DNA from: Candidatus Treponema faecavium
Lineage (GTDB): Bacteria > Spirochaetota > Spirochaetia > Treponematales > Treponemataceae
DNA: 9,928 bases
Reading direction: 5' to 3'
Assembly: GCA_019113455.1 (NCBI GenBank)
Contig: DXHG01000036.1
Coordinates: 1-9,928, forward strand
Shown here: positions 1 to 6,622 of the stretch, piece after piece
How positions within the stretch are numbered: position 1 is the first letter of the stretch
Layout: every line of letters begins with the position of its first letter
The notes under the pieces: model-generated
Told to the model about the DNA's origin: nothing
The model's database searches: none
What the model saw: the letters and a program-made list of their open reading frames with translations, nothing else
Made by a program: the position numbers and the translations under genes

Positions 1-1
1 G

Positions 2-1144
2 ACGATGCTTTTCAGCGCGACGCTCAATACGTATGTAAAAAATCTTGCCTGGGAATATACCGAAGACGCAAAAGAAATCACGATAGAGGCGGAGCAGGTA
101 ACCGTTGAAGAAATAGACCAGCTGCTGTTCCATGTGGCGAGCGACTGCAAAATGCGGCTGCTCCTTGGCATTATTCGGGACGAGCAGCCCGAGAGCCTGC
201 TCGTGTTCTGCAATACCAAGCGGTCGTGCGAGGTGATAGCAAAGCGGCTTTTGATGAACGGCATCGAGGCGGAGTATATTATCGGAGACCTCCCGCAGGC
301 AAAGCGGCTGCAGGTGCTTGATTCATTTAAGCGCGGCTCGCTCAAGTGCCTCGTTGCTACTGATGTCGCCGCGCGCGGCATCGACGTAAACGATTTGGCT
401 ATGGTGATAAATTACGATCTGCCTAATGAGCCTGAAAACTACGTGCACCGCATCGGCCGCACGGCGCGCGCCGGTAAGAGCGGCAAGGCGTATACGTTTT
501 GCTGCGAGCAGGACGTGTATAATCTGCCCGCAATCGAACGGTATATCGAAATGCGCATACCGTCTACGATGGCTGATGAAGAACAGTACGGCGAAGACAA
601 AAGTTCAGGCGTCTATATAAAACTTGATTCTCATTCCGATGAGTATTATCACCAGCGCGGCGAGCGGAACAGGAATGGCAAAGAAGACGTTCCGCGTGAA
701 CGGCGGCGCTCAAAGCCGCGGCGGGGCGAGGGGCGTGTTTCGCAGCGGGGCGGAAAACGCGGCGGCAGGGAATCACGCGCGGAGCTTGAAGACCTTGCTG
801 CGTTGCCGTTTGAGGAGCGCATGAAGCGCTACCGCGAGAAATTCGCTTCGGAGCAGCAGTCTTCGCCGCAGTCAGGCAGCGAAAAACAAACAGGAACGCC
901 GCATCGCAGACAGGGAGCGGCCGCGCAGAAAAACAGGCAAAATGGCGCGCAAGGCCGCAGACGAAACGGCGCGGCTGTACAGCAGCCAGGCGCGCCGCAG
1001 CGGCCGGAAAGAGCGCCGCAGTCTGCGGCACGGCAGCAAGCCGCCTCGCAGAAATCTGCTGCGGAACAGCGTCCGGTTTCTGCTCCCGTTGAGCAGAAGA
1101 AAGGGCTTTTTGCGCGGCTTAAATCGTTTTTTACCGGCGCATAA
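2..1144 (+). CDS. DEAD-box ATP-dependent RNA helicase, 5' end missing
   Basis: Cytoplasmic RNA helicase that unwinds RNA duplexes using ATP, in ribosome assembly, RNA decay or cold adaptation. The reading frame is open to the left edge, and the Met at base 5 is internal. The window opens inside motif III (TMLFSAT), so the ATP-binding RecA domain with motifs Q, I and II lies outside. Counting from that Met, the second RecA domain is complete: motif IV-like LLVFCNT at 65-71, motif V ATDVAARGID at 118-127 and motif VI HRIGRTARAG at 148-157. From about residue 215 the protein becomes a basic tail rich in Arg, Gln, Ala and Gly, probably disordered and RNA-binding. The tail carries a short helical block (LPFEERMKRYREKF) and ends in an amphipathic KKGLFARLKSFF. 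The family is certain; the RhlE/CsdA-type subgroup is not assigned. The next gene follows 39 bases after the stop and may be co-transcribed. Confidence 0.95.
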   Translation, partial: TMLFSATLNTYVKNLAWEYTEDAKEITIEAEQVTVEEIDQLLFHVASDCKMRLLLGIIRDEQPESLLVFCNTKRSCEVIAKRLLMNGIEAEYIIGDLPQAKRLQVLDSFKRGSLKCLVATDVAARGIDVNDLAMVINYDLPNEPENYVHRIGRTARAGKSGKAYTFCCEQDVYNLPAIERYIEMRIPSTMADEEQYGEDKSSGVYIKLDSHSDEYYHQRGERNRNGKEDVPRERRRSKPRRGEGRVSQRGGKRGGRESRAELEDLAALPFEERMKRYREKFASEQQSSPQSGSEKQTGTPHRRQGAAAQKNRQNGAQGRRRNGAAVQQPGAPQRPERAPQSAARQQAASQKSAAEQRPVSAPVEQKKGLFARLKSFFTGA

Positions 1145-1183
1145 TACACGGGCCGCAATACTACACACGAAATGGAATTGCAT

Positions 1184-1906
1184 ATGAAATATCGCATATT
1201 AAATAGAAGAGTTTGTATCAGTGCTGCGGCGCTTTCTGCTGCGCTGTGTTTTTTGTGCGGGTGCAGCGTGCAGCTGGGCGGGAAAAGCCGCACCGTAACC
1301 GTAAACGGGAGCGGCGTGGTATCTGTGGAGTCTGACATTGCTCGGATACGGCTTGCGGTGGTAACCGCCGATACTGACGTGCGTGCGGCGTCAGCGGCAA
1401 ATGCGGCGCGCATGTCGCGCGTGCAGGAAGCGGTATCTGCGCAGGGCGTGCCTGCTGAACAGTATTCGACTGACGGATACAATATTTATCAGGAATCTTC
1501 CTATATAAATGGCAGAACGGTGCGCGGAGAATATCGTGTAACAAACGGCATTACGATACTGGTTTCCGATATTGATACGGTTGGCAGCGTTATTGACGCG
1601 GCTATAGCCGCCGGTGCAAATGAGCTTTCTTCTGTGTCGTTTGCGGCATCGAGTACGGAAGACGCGGTGCGCGAGGCGCGCGTGCTTGCCGTCAATCAGG
1701 CGGCAGAAGCGGCGGCACTGCTTGCAGGAACGGCCGGTGCGGAGCTGGGAAAAGTCATTGAGATAGTAGAAAACAGTTTTGTTTCTCCGCGTTCAAACGG
1801 AACAAAGCTGATGGCGGCCGCTGACAGCGCAGGCGGACCGACACCGGTAACCGCAGGGCAGACTGACGTGCAGGTGCAGGTAACCGTAACCTATGCGCTC
1901 AAATAA
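1184..1906 (+). CDS. SIMPL (DUF541) domain lipoprotein
   Basis: Predicted envelope lipoprotein with a SIMPL domain, the fold of the periplasmic/outer-membrane BP26/OMP28-like proteins; its biochemical role is unknown. I prefer the ATG at 1184: it has GGAA six bases upstream, whereas an in-frame ATG at 1172 has no ribosome binding site. From 1184 the signal peptide has basic residues (KYRILNRR), a hydrophobic core (ISAAALSAALCFL) and a lipobox LCGC, with the modified Cys as residue 27. Cys at position -2 is unusual but fits the looser spirochaete lipobox. The SIMPL domain fills the rest: GSGVVSVESDIARIRLAV opens it, YRVTNGITILVSDIDTVG lies mid-domain, and TPVTAGQTDVQVQVTVTYAL is the characteristic C-terminal strand. 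Length (240 aa) is normal for single-domain members. It follows the helicase gene closely and is probably transcribed with it. Confidence 0.88.
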   Translation: MKYRILNRRVCISAAALSAALCFLCGCSVQLGGKSRTVTVNGSGVVSVESDIARIRLAVVTADTDVRAASAANAARMSRVQEAVSAQGVPAEQYSTDGYNIYQESSYINGRTVRGEYRVTNGITILVSDIDTVGSVIDAAIAAGANELSSVSFAASSTEDAVREARVLAVNQAAEAAALLAGTAGAELGKVIEIVENSFVSPRSNGTKLMAAADSAGGPTPVTAGQTDVQVQVTVTYALK

Positions 1907-1926
1907 AAACGCCTGCCGCGCGGGAT

Positions 1927-1963
1927 TATACTAAAACTATACTATAAAACGCAGGAGAACGGA
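1927..1963 (+). promoter_or_regulatory. Candidate serS promoter -10 cluster and ribosome binding site
   Basis: The 63-base gap before serS carries two copies of TATACT (1927-1932 and 1938-1943), and TATAAA overlaps the second at 1943-1948. Each is a close match to the bacterial -10 box. No convincing TTGACA-like -35 lies 16-18 bases upstream, so which box is used is unclear. AGGAG at 1953-1957 and GGA at 1961-1963 precede the ATG at 1970 by 12 and 6 bases. The leader is too short for a T-box or other known aminoacyl-tRNA synthetase riboswitch. Confidence 0.45.
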
Positions 1964-1969
1964 ACGCAT

Positions 1970-3250
1970 ATGCTTGACTATAGATTTGTCAAAGAACACC
2001 TTGAGGCGGTAAAGAAGAATATTGCCGACCGCAATATGAACGCAGATGCTGACCGCGTTGTTGCGCTGTTTGACGAACGCACCGCGCTCATAACAAAGCT
2101 GCAGACGCTGCAGCAGAAGCGCAACGACAACGCCAAAGTGATGAAAGGCAGGCTTGCCGACGATGAGCGCCGCCGCCTTATTGAAGAAGGCAAAGCCATA
2201 AAAGAGGCTATTTCTGTCTGCGAAAAAGAAACGGCTTCAGTAGAAGCCGAGCTTGAGACAGAAGGTCGCCGTATCCCGAATATGGCGCATCCCGACGCGC
2301 CGGTTGGCGCCGTTGACAGCGATAACCTTGAGGTAAAGCGCGTCGGAACGCCGCGGGTGTTTTCGTTTGCGCCGAAAGACCACGTGCAGCTGGGGCAGGA
2401 GCTCGACATTATTGACTTTGACGAGGGGACAAAAGTTTCCGGCAGCAAATTTTATTATCTGAAAAACGAGGCCGTATTTCTTGAGCTTGCGCTCGTGCAG
2501 TACGCGCTCAATATCCTCCGCCGTCACGGGTTCACGCCGTTTATCACGCCTGATGTGGCGCGCGCGGGTATTCTGCAGGGTATCGGTTTTAATCCGCGCG
2601 GAAGCGAATCAAACGTGTATACGCTTGAGGGAGAAGACACATGCCTTGTCGCTACTGCAGAAATAACGCTTGGCGGCTATCATTCCGGAGAAATACTCGC
2701 GAAAGAGAAACTGCCGCTTTTGTACTGTGGACTTTCTCACTGTTTCCGTCGCGAGGCAGGCGCAGCAGGGCAGTTTTCCAAGGGGCTGTACCGCGTGCAC
2801 CAGTTTACCAAACTTGAGATGTTTGTGTACTGCCTGCCGGAACAGTCAGACGAGTTGCATGAAAAGCTCAGGCTGATAGAAGAAGAGATATTCAGCGGGC
2901 TTGATATTCCGTTCCGCGTTGTCGACACATGTACCGGCGATCTCGGCGCGCCTGCGTACCGCAAATGGGATCTTGAAGCGTGGATGCCGGGCAGAAACGG
3001 CGGCGAATGGGGCGAAGTAACGTCAACGTCAAACTGCACCGATTATCAGGCGCGCCGTCTGAACGTGCGGTATAAAGATGACGACGGCAAGAACCGCTAT
3101 GTGCATATGCTCAACGGCACTGCCGTTGCGGTATCGCGCGCGCTTGTCGCCGTGCTTGAAAATTACCAGAATGAAGACGGTTCCGTGACGGTGCCGAAAG
3201 CGCTTGTGCCGTACTGCGGCTTTGACCGCATCTCGCGCGATAAGGCGTAA
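1970..3250 (+). CDS. serS: Seryl-tRNA synthetase
   Basis: Class II aminoacyl-tRNA synthetase that charges tRNA-Ser, and tRNA-Sec where present, with serine using ATP; a cytoplasmic homodimer. The 426-residue protein is full length. Residues 1-105 form the helical N-terminal tRNA-binding arm (MLDYRFVKEHLEAVKKN opening, long charged coiled coil at about 35-100). The catalytic domain follows: the serine-recognition TAE at 229-231, class II motif 2 with FRREAG at 259-264, GLYRVHQFTKLEMF at 282-295, and motif 3 NGTAVAVSRALVAVLENYQ at 382-400 with the ATP-binding Arg390. EVTSTSNCTDYQARRLNVRY at 349-368 is the usual Ser-activation segment. The start is fixed by the conserved N-terminus and an upstream AGGAG. 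It probably has its own promoter in the gap after the SIMPL gene. No truncation or frameshift is seen. Confidence 0.98.
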   Translation: MLDYRFVKEHLEAVKKNIADRNMNADADRVVALFDERTALITKLQTLQQKRNDNAKVMKGRLADDERRRLIEEGKAIKEAISVCEKETASVEAELETEGRRIPNMAHPDAPVGAVDSDNLEVKRVGTPRVFSFAPKDHVQLGQELDIIDFDEGTKVSGSKFYYLKNEAVFLELALVQYALNILRRHGFTPFITPDVARAGILQGIGFNPRGSESNVYTLEGEDTCLVATAEITLGGYHSGEILAKEKLPLLYCGLSHCFRREAGAAGQFSKGLYRVHQFTKLEMFVYCLPEQSDELHEKLRLIEEEIFSGLDIPFRVVDTCTGDLGAPAYRKWDLEAWMPGRNGGEWGEVTSTSNCTDYQARRLNVRYKDDDGKNRYVHMLNGTAVAVSRALVAVLENYQNEDGSVTVPKALVPYCGFDRISRDKA

Positions 3251-3252
3251 GG

Positions 3253-3294
3253 AAAGGCCGGCGCGGGCTTACGCACGTGCCGGCTGCCGGCTTT
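3253..3294 (+). terminator. Possible terminator hairpin after serS
   Basis: Immediately after the serS stop, GCCGGCGCG (3257-3265) can pair with CGTGCCGGC (3276-3284) through nine pairs including one G-T. Alternatively AAAGGCCGGC (3253-3262) pairs with GCCGGCTTT (3286-3294) with one bulged base, leaving a three-T tail. The two structures exclude each other. The U-tract is short, so termination here is plausible but weak. Confidence 0.4.
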
Positions 3295-3352
3295 GCCTCC
3301 GCATCTGTTCCGGCTGAACCATTGTCCGTACTGTAACGCCGCCGCTTGCCAT

Positions 3353-4489
3353 ATGAATAAACAGACCAATTTCGCACGCCCGATATTTTTTCTGCTGTTA
3401 TGCATTACGATTATCATTGCGAGCGCCGTGCTCAAACTTACGGCGTCAGTCGTGCTGCCGCTGACGCTTGCCGTGCTGCTTTCGTGCGTGCTTGACCCGC
3501 TTATTTCTGCGCTGCACCGGAAACTGCATGTGCCGTGGGGCCTGGGCATCGGCATTGTAATAACCGTATTGTTTGCCGGTATCTATGTTATCGCTTCTCT
3601 GCTGTTTGCCAGCCTCAAGACGATTGCCGCCGTATATCCGCGCTACGAAGAACGATTCCTCATTATCTATCAGGCAGCAGCAGAACTGTTTGATCTGCCG
3701 TACAACGCGGAAACATCGCTGTTTGAAAACCTGTGGAGCCAGCTCAGTATCCGCGCCGCGATACAGACGATGGCGTTTTCGCTGTCAAATTCGCTGCTCG
3801 CATTTATCAAGAACACGCTGATGGTGTTTTTGTTCGCCGTGTTCTTTCTTGCTGAAATGCAGGCATTTAGAATTAAAATAGAATATATTCTCGTCAAAGG
3901 CCGCCACAGCAACCGCTTTATCCGCGTCATGAAAGATATTATCAGACAGGTAACGCGGTATTTGTCGGTAAAGTTTTTTATTTCGCTTTTAACCGGCGTC
4001 TTTGTGTGGATTGGGTGCGCGCTCATCAAGCTTGACTTTGCCGTTGTCTGGGGATTCCTCGCGTTTGTGCTGAACTTTATCCCCAATTTCGGCTCAATAA
4101 CGTCCGGCGTGATGACAACGGCGTTCGCGCTGATTCAGTTCTGGCCGGAACCGGGGCCGGTTATATATACCGGCTGCCTGATGCTCGGCGTCAACATGAC
4201 GCTCGGCAATATCATCGAACCGCGCGTGCAGGGCAGCAGGCTGGGACTTTCTCCGTTTGTGATTCTTGCCTCGCTTTCGGTGTGGGGCTGGATATGGGAC
4301 TTTACCGGCCTGATACTCGCCGTGCCGATGATGGTCATCTTAAAAATTGTGTGCGAAAACGTATGGTTCCTGCATCCGGTCTCGGTGCTGATGGGACAGA
4401 CGCCGGCAAAAGAATCGCCTCTTCCTGCAGAAACGGAAGCCGCGCCTGAAGCGTCTGCGGTGCGCGGAGATGGAGCGCCGCGCGGCTGA
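3353..4489 (+). CDS. AI-2E family transporter (PerM/YdiK-like permease)
   Basis: Inner-membrane protein of the AI-2E transporter family. Members include TqsA, implicated in autoinducer-2 export, and Na+/H+ antiporters, so the substrate here cannot be named. The ATG at 3353 (MNKQTNFARP) gives 378 residues. The frame stays open back to a TTG at 3293, but those 20 extra codons give an unlikely Cys/His-rich leader. Neither start has a clear Shine-Dalgarno sequence. Two hydrophobic segments lie near the N-terminus and another follows at once, then a soluble stretch, then several more. The family signature is clear near the C-terminus: FVLNFIPNFGSITSG, GNIIEPRVQGSRLGLSPFVI, and a final ILAVPMMVILK helix. 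A hydrophilic Pro/Glu/Ala-rich tail of about 35 residues ends the protein. It is the last plus-strand gene before a convergent minus-strand unit. Confidence 0.9.
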   Translation: MNKQTNFARPIFFLLLCITIIIASAVLKLTASVVLPLTLAVLLSCVLDPLISALHRKLHVPWGLGIGIVITVLFAGIYVIASLLFASLKTIAAVYPRYEERFLIIYQAAAELFDLPYNAETSLFENLWSQLSIRAAIQTMAFSLSNSLLAFIKNTLMVFLFAVFFLAEMQAFRIKIEYILVKGRHSNRFIRVMKDIIRQVTRYLSVKFFISLLTGVFVWIGCALIKLDFAVVWGFLAFVLNFIPNFGSITSGVMTTAFALIQFWPEPGPVIYTGCLMLGVNMTLGNIIEPRVQGSRLGLSPFVILASLSVWGWIWDFTGLILAVPMMVILKIVCENVWFLHPVSVLMGQTPAKESPLPAETEAAPEASAVRGDGAPRG

Positions 4490-4497
4490 GGCTTGAA

Positions 4498-4519
4498 CGC
4501 GCAGGCTGCAAACTGCGCG
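4498..4519. terminator. Short hairpin between convergent genes
   Basis: The 35-base gap between the permease and the convergent minus-strand gene holds CGCGCAG (4498-4504) and its exact complement CTGCGCG (4513-4519), with an 8-base loop. Position between two converging stops suggests a shared bidirectional terminator, but neither strand has a T-tract after the stem. Confidence 0.35.
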
Positions 4520-4524
4520 CTCGC

Positions 4525-5619
4525 TTACGTGTAGAGCCTGCCGTTAAACCGTTCAAACAAAAAACGTTTGTCTTCTTCGTGAATGGCGGTAAACGCGCAC
4601 GATATGCACTGCTTGTCCTCACTGCCGGATATCGTTTCGGTTACCTGTATATCGGCCTGAATGAGGCGGCTGCCGATAAGAGACTCTTCTTCAAGCTGCA
4701 TCTGAAACGCATCTCCGCCGCTGAGCACCGCAAGCGATTGATTGCGCTGCCCTGCAACGGCAAAACCAAAGCTGCTTAAATAAATGAGCGTAAGCGGTGC
4801 AATGCGCCCCTGCACATCGGGAAGCGAGCGGGAACCGGCAAGATATTTGGCGCAGCAGAAATCTCTGAGCAGGCTGTCAAGCTCTGCGTCATTTTTGATG
4901 ATCGCTGCGGTAACGGCGCAGGTGCCCGCCTGCCTGTCAAGCGGAATAAACAGTCCGGAAAGCCCGCCCTGCGCGAGCGATACCGGCAGCTCAGCGGCGG
5001 TAAGGCAGACATCGCACGCGAACGGCTGGCGCTGCGGCAGCTTGCCGTTTATAATGTAGAGCAGCTTATTCGTTTCCGCAAGTTTTTTGACAAACGCCGG
5101 CGGCGTGCGGCACAGATGAAAGTCATATTTCCTGAGATGCGTTATGAGTTTTTTTCTGAAATCATCGGAATCAGGCAGTCCGTTCCACACAAACGGGTCG
5201 TAGAGCGCGAATTCTGTGGTGCTCGCGCAGCTTGCGCATGGCTTTATATTGTGAAAACTGTAAAAAAACTTTCCCTTGACCGGCGTTGTTTCTTCCATAA
5301 AACCGTTGATGCGCTGAATCTGCTCCGGAATCGCGAACGATGCTCCGGCGGCTCCGTTTGCCGTGATCTCGGCAGAAAAACACAGGCCGAGCTTGCGGTA
5401 ATAAAACTGTATGCTGCCTGTTACCGGCGAGGCGGGCAGCAGCCGCGAGGCGGCAAACGAGAGCGAGGCAGTATTGCCGTGCTGAAATGAAATAGTTCCT
5501 TCCGGAAAAATAACCGGCAGATATTCCGGATTATCGGGAATAAATGTTACCGGCGGCGTTTCCGCGGCAAGGTATTCCACAATCAGCTGCCGTTCCATGC
5601 CTGTCAGTATGTTACTCAT
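4525..5619 (-). CDS. Hypothetical protein, C-terminus resembling a PilZ domain
   Basis: A 364-residue protein I do not recognise as a named family. It has no signal peptide or membrane helix, so it is probably cytoplasmic. The last 100 residues resemble a PilZ (c-di-GMP-binding) domain: LTLIYLSSFGFAVAG at 276-290 matches the family's DxSxxG strand with Asp replaced by Tyr280, and EEDKRFLFERFNGRLY at 348-363 resembles the usual terminal helix. The RxxxR c-di-GMP motif is not evident, so binding may be lost. Two CxxC pairs (C128/C131 and C202/C205) could bind a metal. The ATG at 5619 is well supported: GAGGAAAG lies just upstream, and ATGAGTAA overlaps the preceding lipoprotein stop by 8 bases, implying translational coupling. 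The gene certainly looks real (long, coupled, normal codon use); the PilZ assignment is tentative. Confidence 0.8.
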   Translation of the reverse strand: MSNILTGMERQLIVEYLAAETPPVTFIPDNPEYLPVIFPEGTISFQHGNTASLSFAASRLLPASPVTGSIQFYYRKLGLCFSAEITANGAAGASFAIPEQIQRINGFMEETTPVKGKFFYSFHNIKPCASCASTTEFALYDPFVWNGLPDSDDFRKKLITHLRKYDFHLCRTPPAFVKKLAETNKLLYIINGKLPQRQPFACDVCLTAAELPVSLAQGGLSGLFIPLDRQAGTCAVTAAIIKNDAELDSLLRDFCCAKYLAGSRSLPDVQGRIAPLTLIYLSSFGFAVAGQRNQSLAVLSGGDAFQMQLEEESLIGSRLIQADIQVTETISGSEDKQCISCAFTAIHEEDKRFLFERFNGRLYT

Positions 5620-6205
5620 GTTCTGCTTTCCTCATATATATTTGCTGTATGCGCCAGCGGTCTTCTTCCTGCACCAGAAACAAGTCTATATCAAGCGGCG
5701 CCTGTTCCGTGTACAAACGCACCGGCGTCATATACGTACCGTCGGCGATAAACGGCTTGCCGAGCAGGTAATCGCGCAGGGCAGGAATACCGCGGATATT
5801 GTATAGAAAGACAAAAAGCTGGTACTCCATATCCGCTGCCATAAATTCCGCCAGAACGCCGTGTTCCCCGCTGAGCAGCGCGCCGCAGAAACCGCGCACG
5901 CACTGTTCCTGCGCTGCGCCCAGGGCTCGGGTATCAAGGCTGCCGAAGCCGGGAATAAAAGGGTATACCGGCTCTTCTTCCGTCTTTACTGCAAACACGG
6001 TTTGCGCCGTAACGTCTGCTTCGGCGTGCAGCGGTTCGCGTTCAGAAAGCTCCGGCTCAAGCGCCTGAGTCCACTCCGTTTCCGCTGCGGCAGTATCGAG
6101 ACGGTATTTAATCGTTGTTTTGGGTGAAGGCGCAATCAGATCGCTTGTCTGTACCTGAGAGCAGCCGGCAAGGAGCACGCACACCGCGGCAGCTATCCGC
6201 CACAT
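5612..6205 (-). CDS. Putative small lipoprotein, unknown function
   Basis: A 197-residue secreted lipoprotein. The N-terminus MWRIAAAVCVLLAGC is a very short signal peptide with lipobox LAGC and lipidated Cys15; the n-region has only Arg3. An acidic, probably flexible stretch (about 35-80) is followed by a domain at about 90-195 (ALGAAQEQCVRGFCGALLSG, then alternating strands ending DLFLVQEEDRWRIQQIYM). The pattern of helix then strands with a terminal W-x-I strand resembles NTF2/SnoaL-like folds, which is only a fold guess. The start is fixed because an in-frame TGA lies a few codons upstream. There is no Shine-Dalgarno sequence, and the promoter is placed for a leaderless transcript. Its stop overlaps the start of the following gene, so the two form an operon and may act together at the envelope. 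Confidence 0.8.
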   Translation of the reverse strand: MWRIAAAVCVLLAGCSQVQTSDLIAPSPKTTIKYRLDTAAAETEWTQALEPELSEREPLHAEADVTAQTVFAVKTEEEPVYPFIPGFGSLDTRALGAAQEQCVRGFCGALLSGEHGVLAEFMAADMEYQLFVFLYNIRGIPALRDYLLGKPFIADGTYMTPVRLYTEQAPLDIDLFLVQEEDRWRIQQIYMRKAEHE

Positions 6206-6211
6206 ACGCAG

Positions 6212-6239
6212 AGTATATCACAGAACGCGCGGTTTTCAA
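6212..6239 (-). promoter_or_regulatory. Promoter of the lipoprotein operon, apparently leaderless
   Basis: On the minus strand TTGAAA (6234-6239) and TATACT (6212-6217) are separated by 16 bases, a good sigma-70-type promoter. Only six bases separate the -10 box from the ATG at 6205, so a start about seven bases downstream would fall on or next to the A of the start codon. No ribosome binding site is present, which agrees with a leaderless mRNA. Confidence 0.6.
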
Positions 6240-6276
6240 AGGTCTTTGCCTAGCACGCGGGTGTTTACTTTGCACA

Positions 6277-6375
6277 CTGCGTGTGCACGCGGGCTTGTTT
6301 TTCTTTGCAGGTTCCCTGCGGGGAGTTTCTGCGTTTGCACGCGGGCGTTTTTTCTTTTTTATTCTCTGTAATTTG
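6277..6375 (+). repeat. Dispersed intergenic repeat, copy 1, with internal 52-base tandem unit
   Basis: The 24 bases at 6277-6300 are identical to 9834-9857, and the copy ends in TATTCTCTGTAATTTG (6360-6375), matching 9913-9928 at 15 of 16 bases. Between these anchors both copies carry a small G+C hairpin with a TTC loop and T-rich runs. Inside copy 1 the 18-base block at 6277-6294 recurs at 6329-6346 with one mismatch, so the internal period is 52 bases. T-tracts such as 6348-6360 follow G+C-rich hairpins on the plus strand, which resembles weak plus-strand terminators. It lies just upstream of the lipoprotein promoter. Indels between copies are not multiples of three, so it is probably not coding. 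Confidence 0.75.
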
Positions 6376-6379
6376 CTTT

Positions 6380-6435
6380 TCTGGGGAGGGAGAGACACCT
6401 CTTCTTCAGAGGCGTTGTTTCTCTCCCTCCCCAGA
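6380..6435. repeat. Perfect 16-bp inverted repeat with nested hairpin
   Basis: TCTGGGGAGGGAGAGA (6380-6395) is exactly complementary to 6420-6435; T6379-A6436 adds a pair. The 24-base loop contains its own hairpin, CCTCT (6398-6402) with AGAGG (6408-6412). Neither strand has a T-tract following the stem, so a classic intrinsic terminator is unlikely. Confidence 0.9.
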
Positions 6436-6450
6436 ACCCCTCCCTCTCTT
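6419..6450 (+). repeat. Homopyrimidine mirror repeat (possible H-DNA)
   Basis: The 14-base pyrimidine arm at 6419-6432 reads as the exact mirror image, not the complement, of 6437-6450, around the 4-base centre AGAA. Such homopurine-homopyrimidine mirror repeats can fold into an intramolecular triplex under negative supercoiling. The arms are also parts of the two large inverted repeats on either side. Confidence 0.85.
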
Positions 6451-6549
6451 CCAGCACTGGGGCTTGTCGCTTCGCTCCAAGCTGCCGCGTTTAGGGCACA
6501 GCCCTAAACGTGCGGCTATAGTCCCACAGTGCTGGAAGAGAGGGTGGGG
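6437..6549. repeat. Large stem-loop: 18-bp perfect stem extended to 22 pairs
   Basis: CCCTCTCTTCCAGCACTG (6442-6459) is exactly complementary to 6527-6544. After one mismatch, CCCC (6437-6440) pairs with GGGG (6546-6549). The 67-base loop contains two further hairpins: GCTTG/CAAGC, and the 10-bp CGTTTAGGGC stem at 6488-6510 with a 3-base loop. Confidence 0.9.
6479..6515 (+). repeat. AAGCTG-TTTAGGGC hairpin module, copy 1
   Basis: AAGCTGCC leads into CGTTTAGGGC (6488-6497), loop ACA, and the exact complement GCCCTAAACG (6501-6510), then TGCGG. The same layout recurs at 6584-6619 and, inverted, at 8141-8180. This copy sits inside the loop of the larger 6437-6549 stem. Confidence 0.8.
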
Positions 6550-6554
6550 CTCAC

Positions 6555-6587
6555 GCTTACTGCTCGGACTGAGTCCTCGCAGTAAGC
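6555..6587. repeat. 9-bp hairpin with inner 4-bp stem
   Basis: GCTTACTGC (6555-6563) pairs exactly with GCAGTAAGC (6579-6587). GGAC (6566-6569) and GTCC (6573-6576) pair inside it, with symmetric two-base internal loops (TC and TC) and a 3-base end loop. Its 3' arm shares bases with the next hairpin module. Confidence 0.85.
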
Positions 6588-6619
6588 TGACAGTTTTAGG
6601 GCTGTGCCCTAAAACTGCG
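6584..6619 (+). repeat. AAGCTG-TTTAGGGC hairpin module, copy 2
   Basis: AAGCTGA leads into CAGTTTTAGGGC (6591-6602), loop TGT, and the exact 12-bp complement at 6606-6617. It is the longest and most perfect of the three copies of this module in the window. Confidence 0.85.
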
Positions 6620-6622
6620 TAA

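Noticed and set aside
829..1482. 217-codon minus-strand frame across the helicase tail and SIMPL gene
   Set aside because: Cys/Ala-rich low-complexity product spanning two well-supported plus-strand genes, with no ribosome binding site.
1907..1969. T-box or other riboswitch ahead of serS
   Set aside because: The leader is only 63 bases, lacks any T-box motif or terminator stem, and carries promoter-like boxes instead.
6108..6398. Minus-strand open frame with a Lys/Arg/Pro-rich product over repeat copy 1
   Set aside because: The related frame in copy 2 is shifted by indels that are not multiples of three, and the frame runs into the lipoprotein promoter and gene.
6281..6622. Plus-strand open frame of 113 codons across the palindromic region
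   Set aside because: It has no ribosome binding site or recognised family, and its internal near-repeat (LRSKLPRLGHSPK versus PRSKLTVLGLCPK) is just the hairpin module read twice. The bases are better explained by stem pairing.
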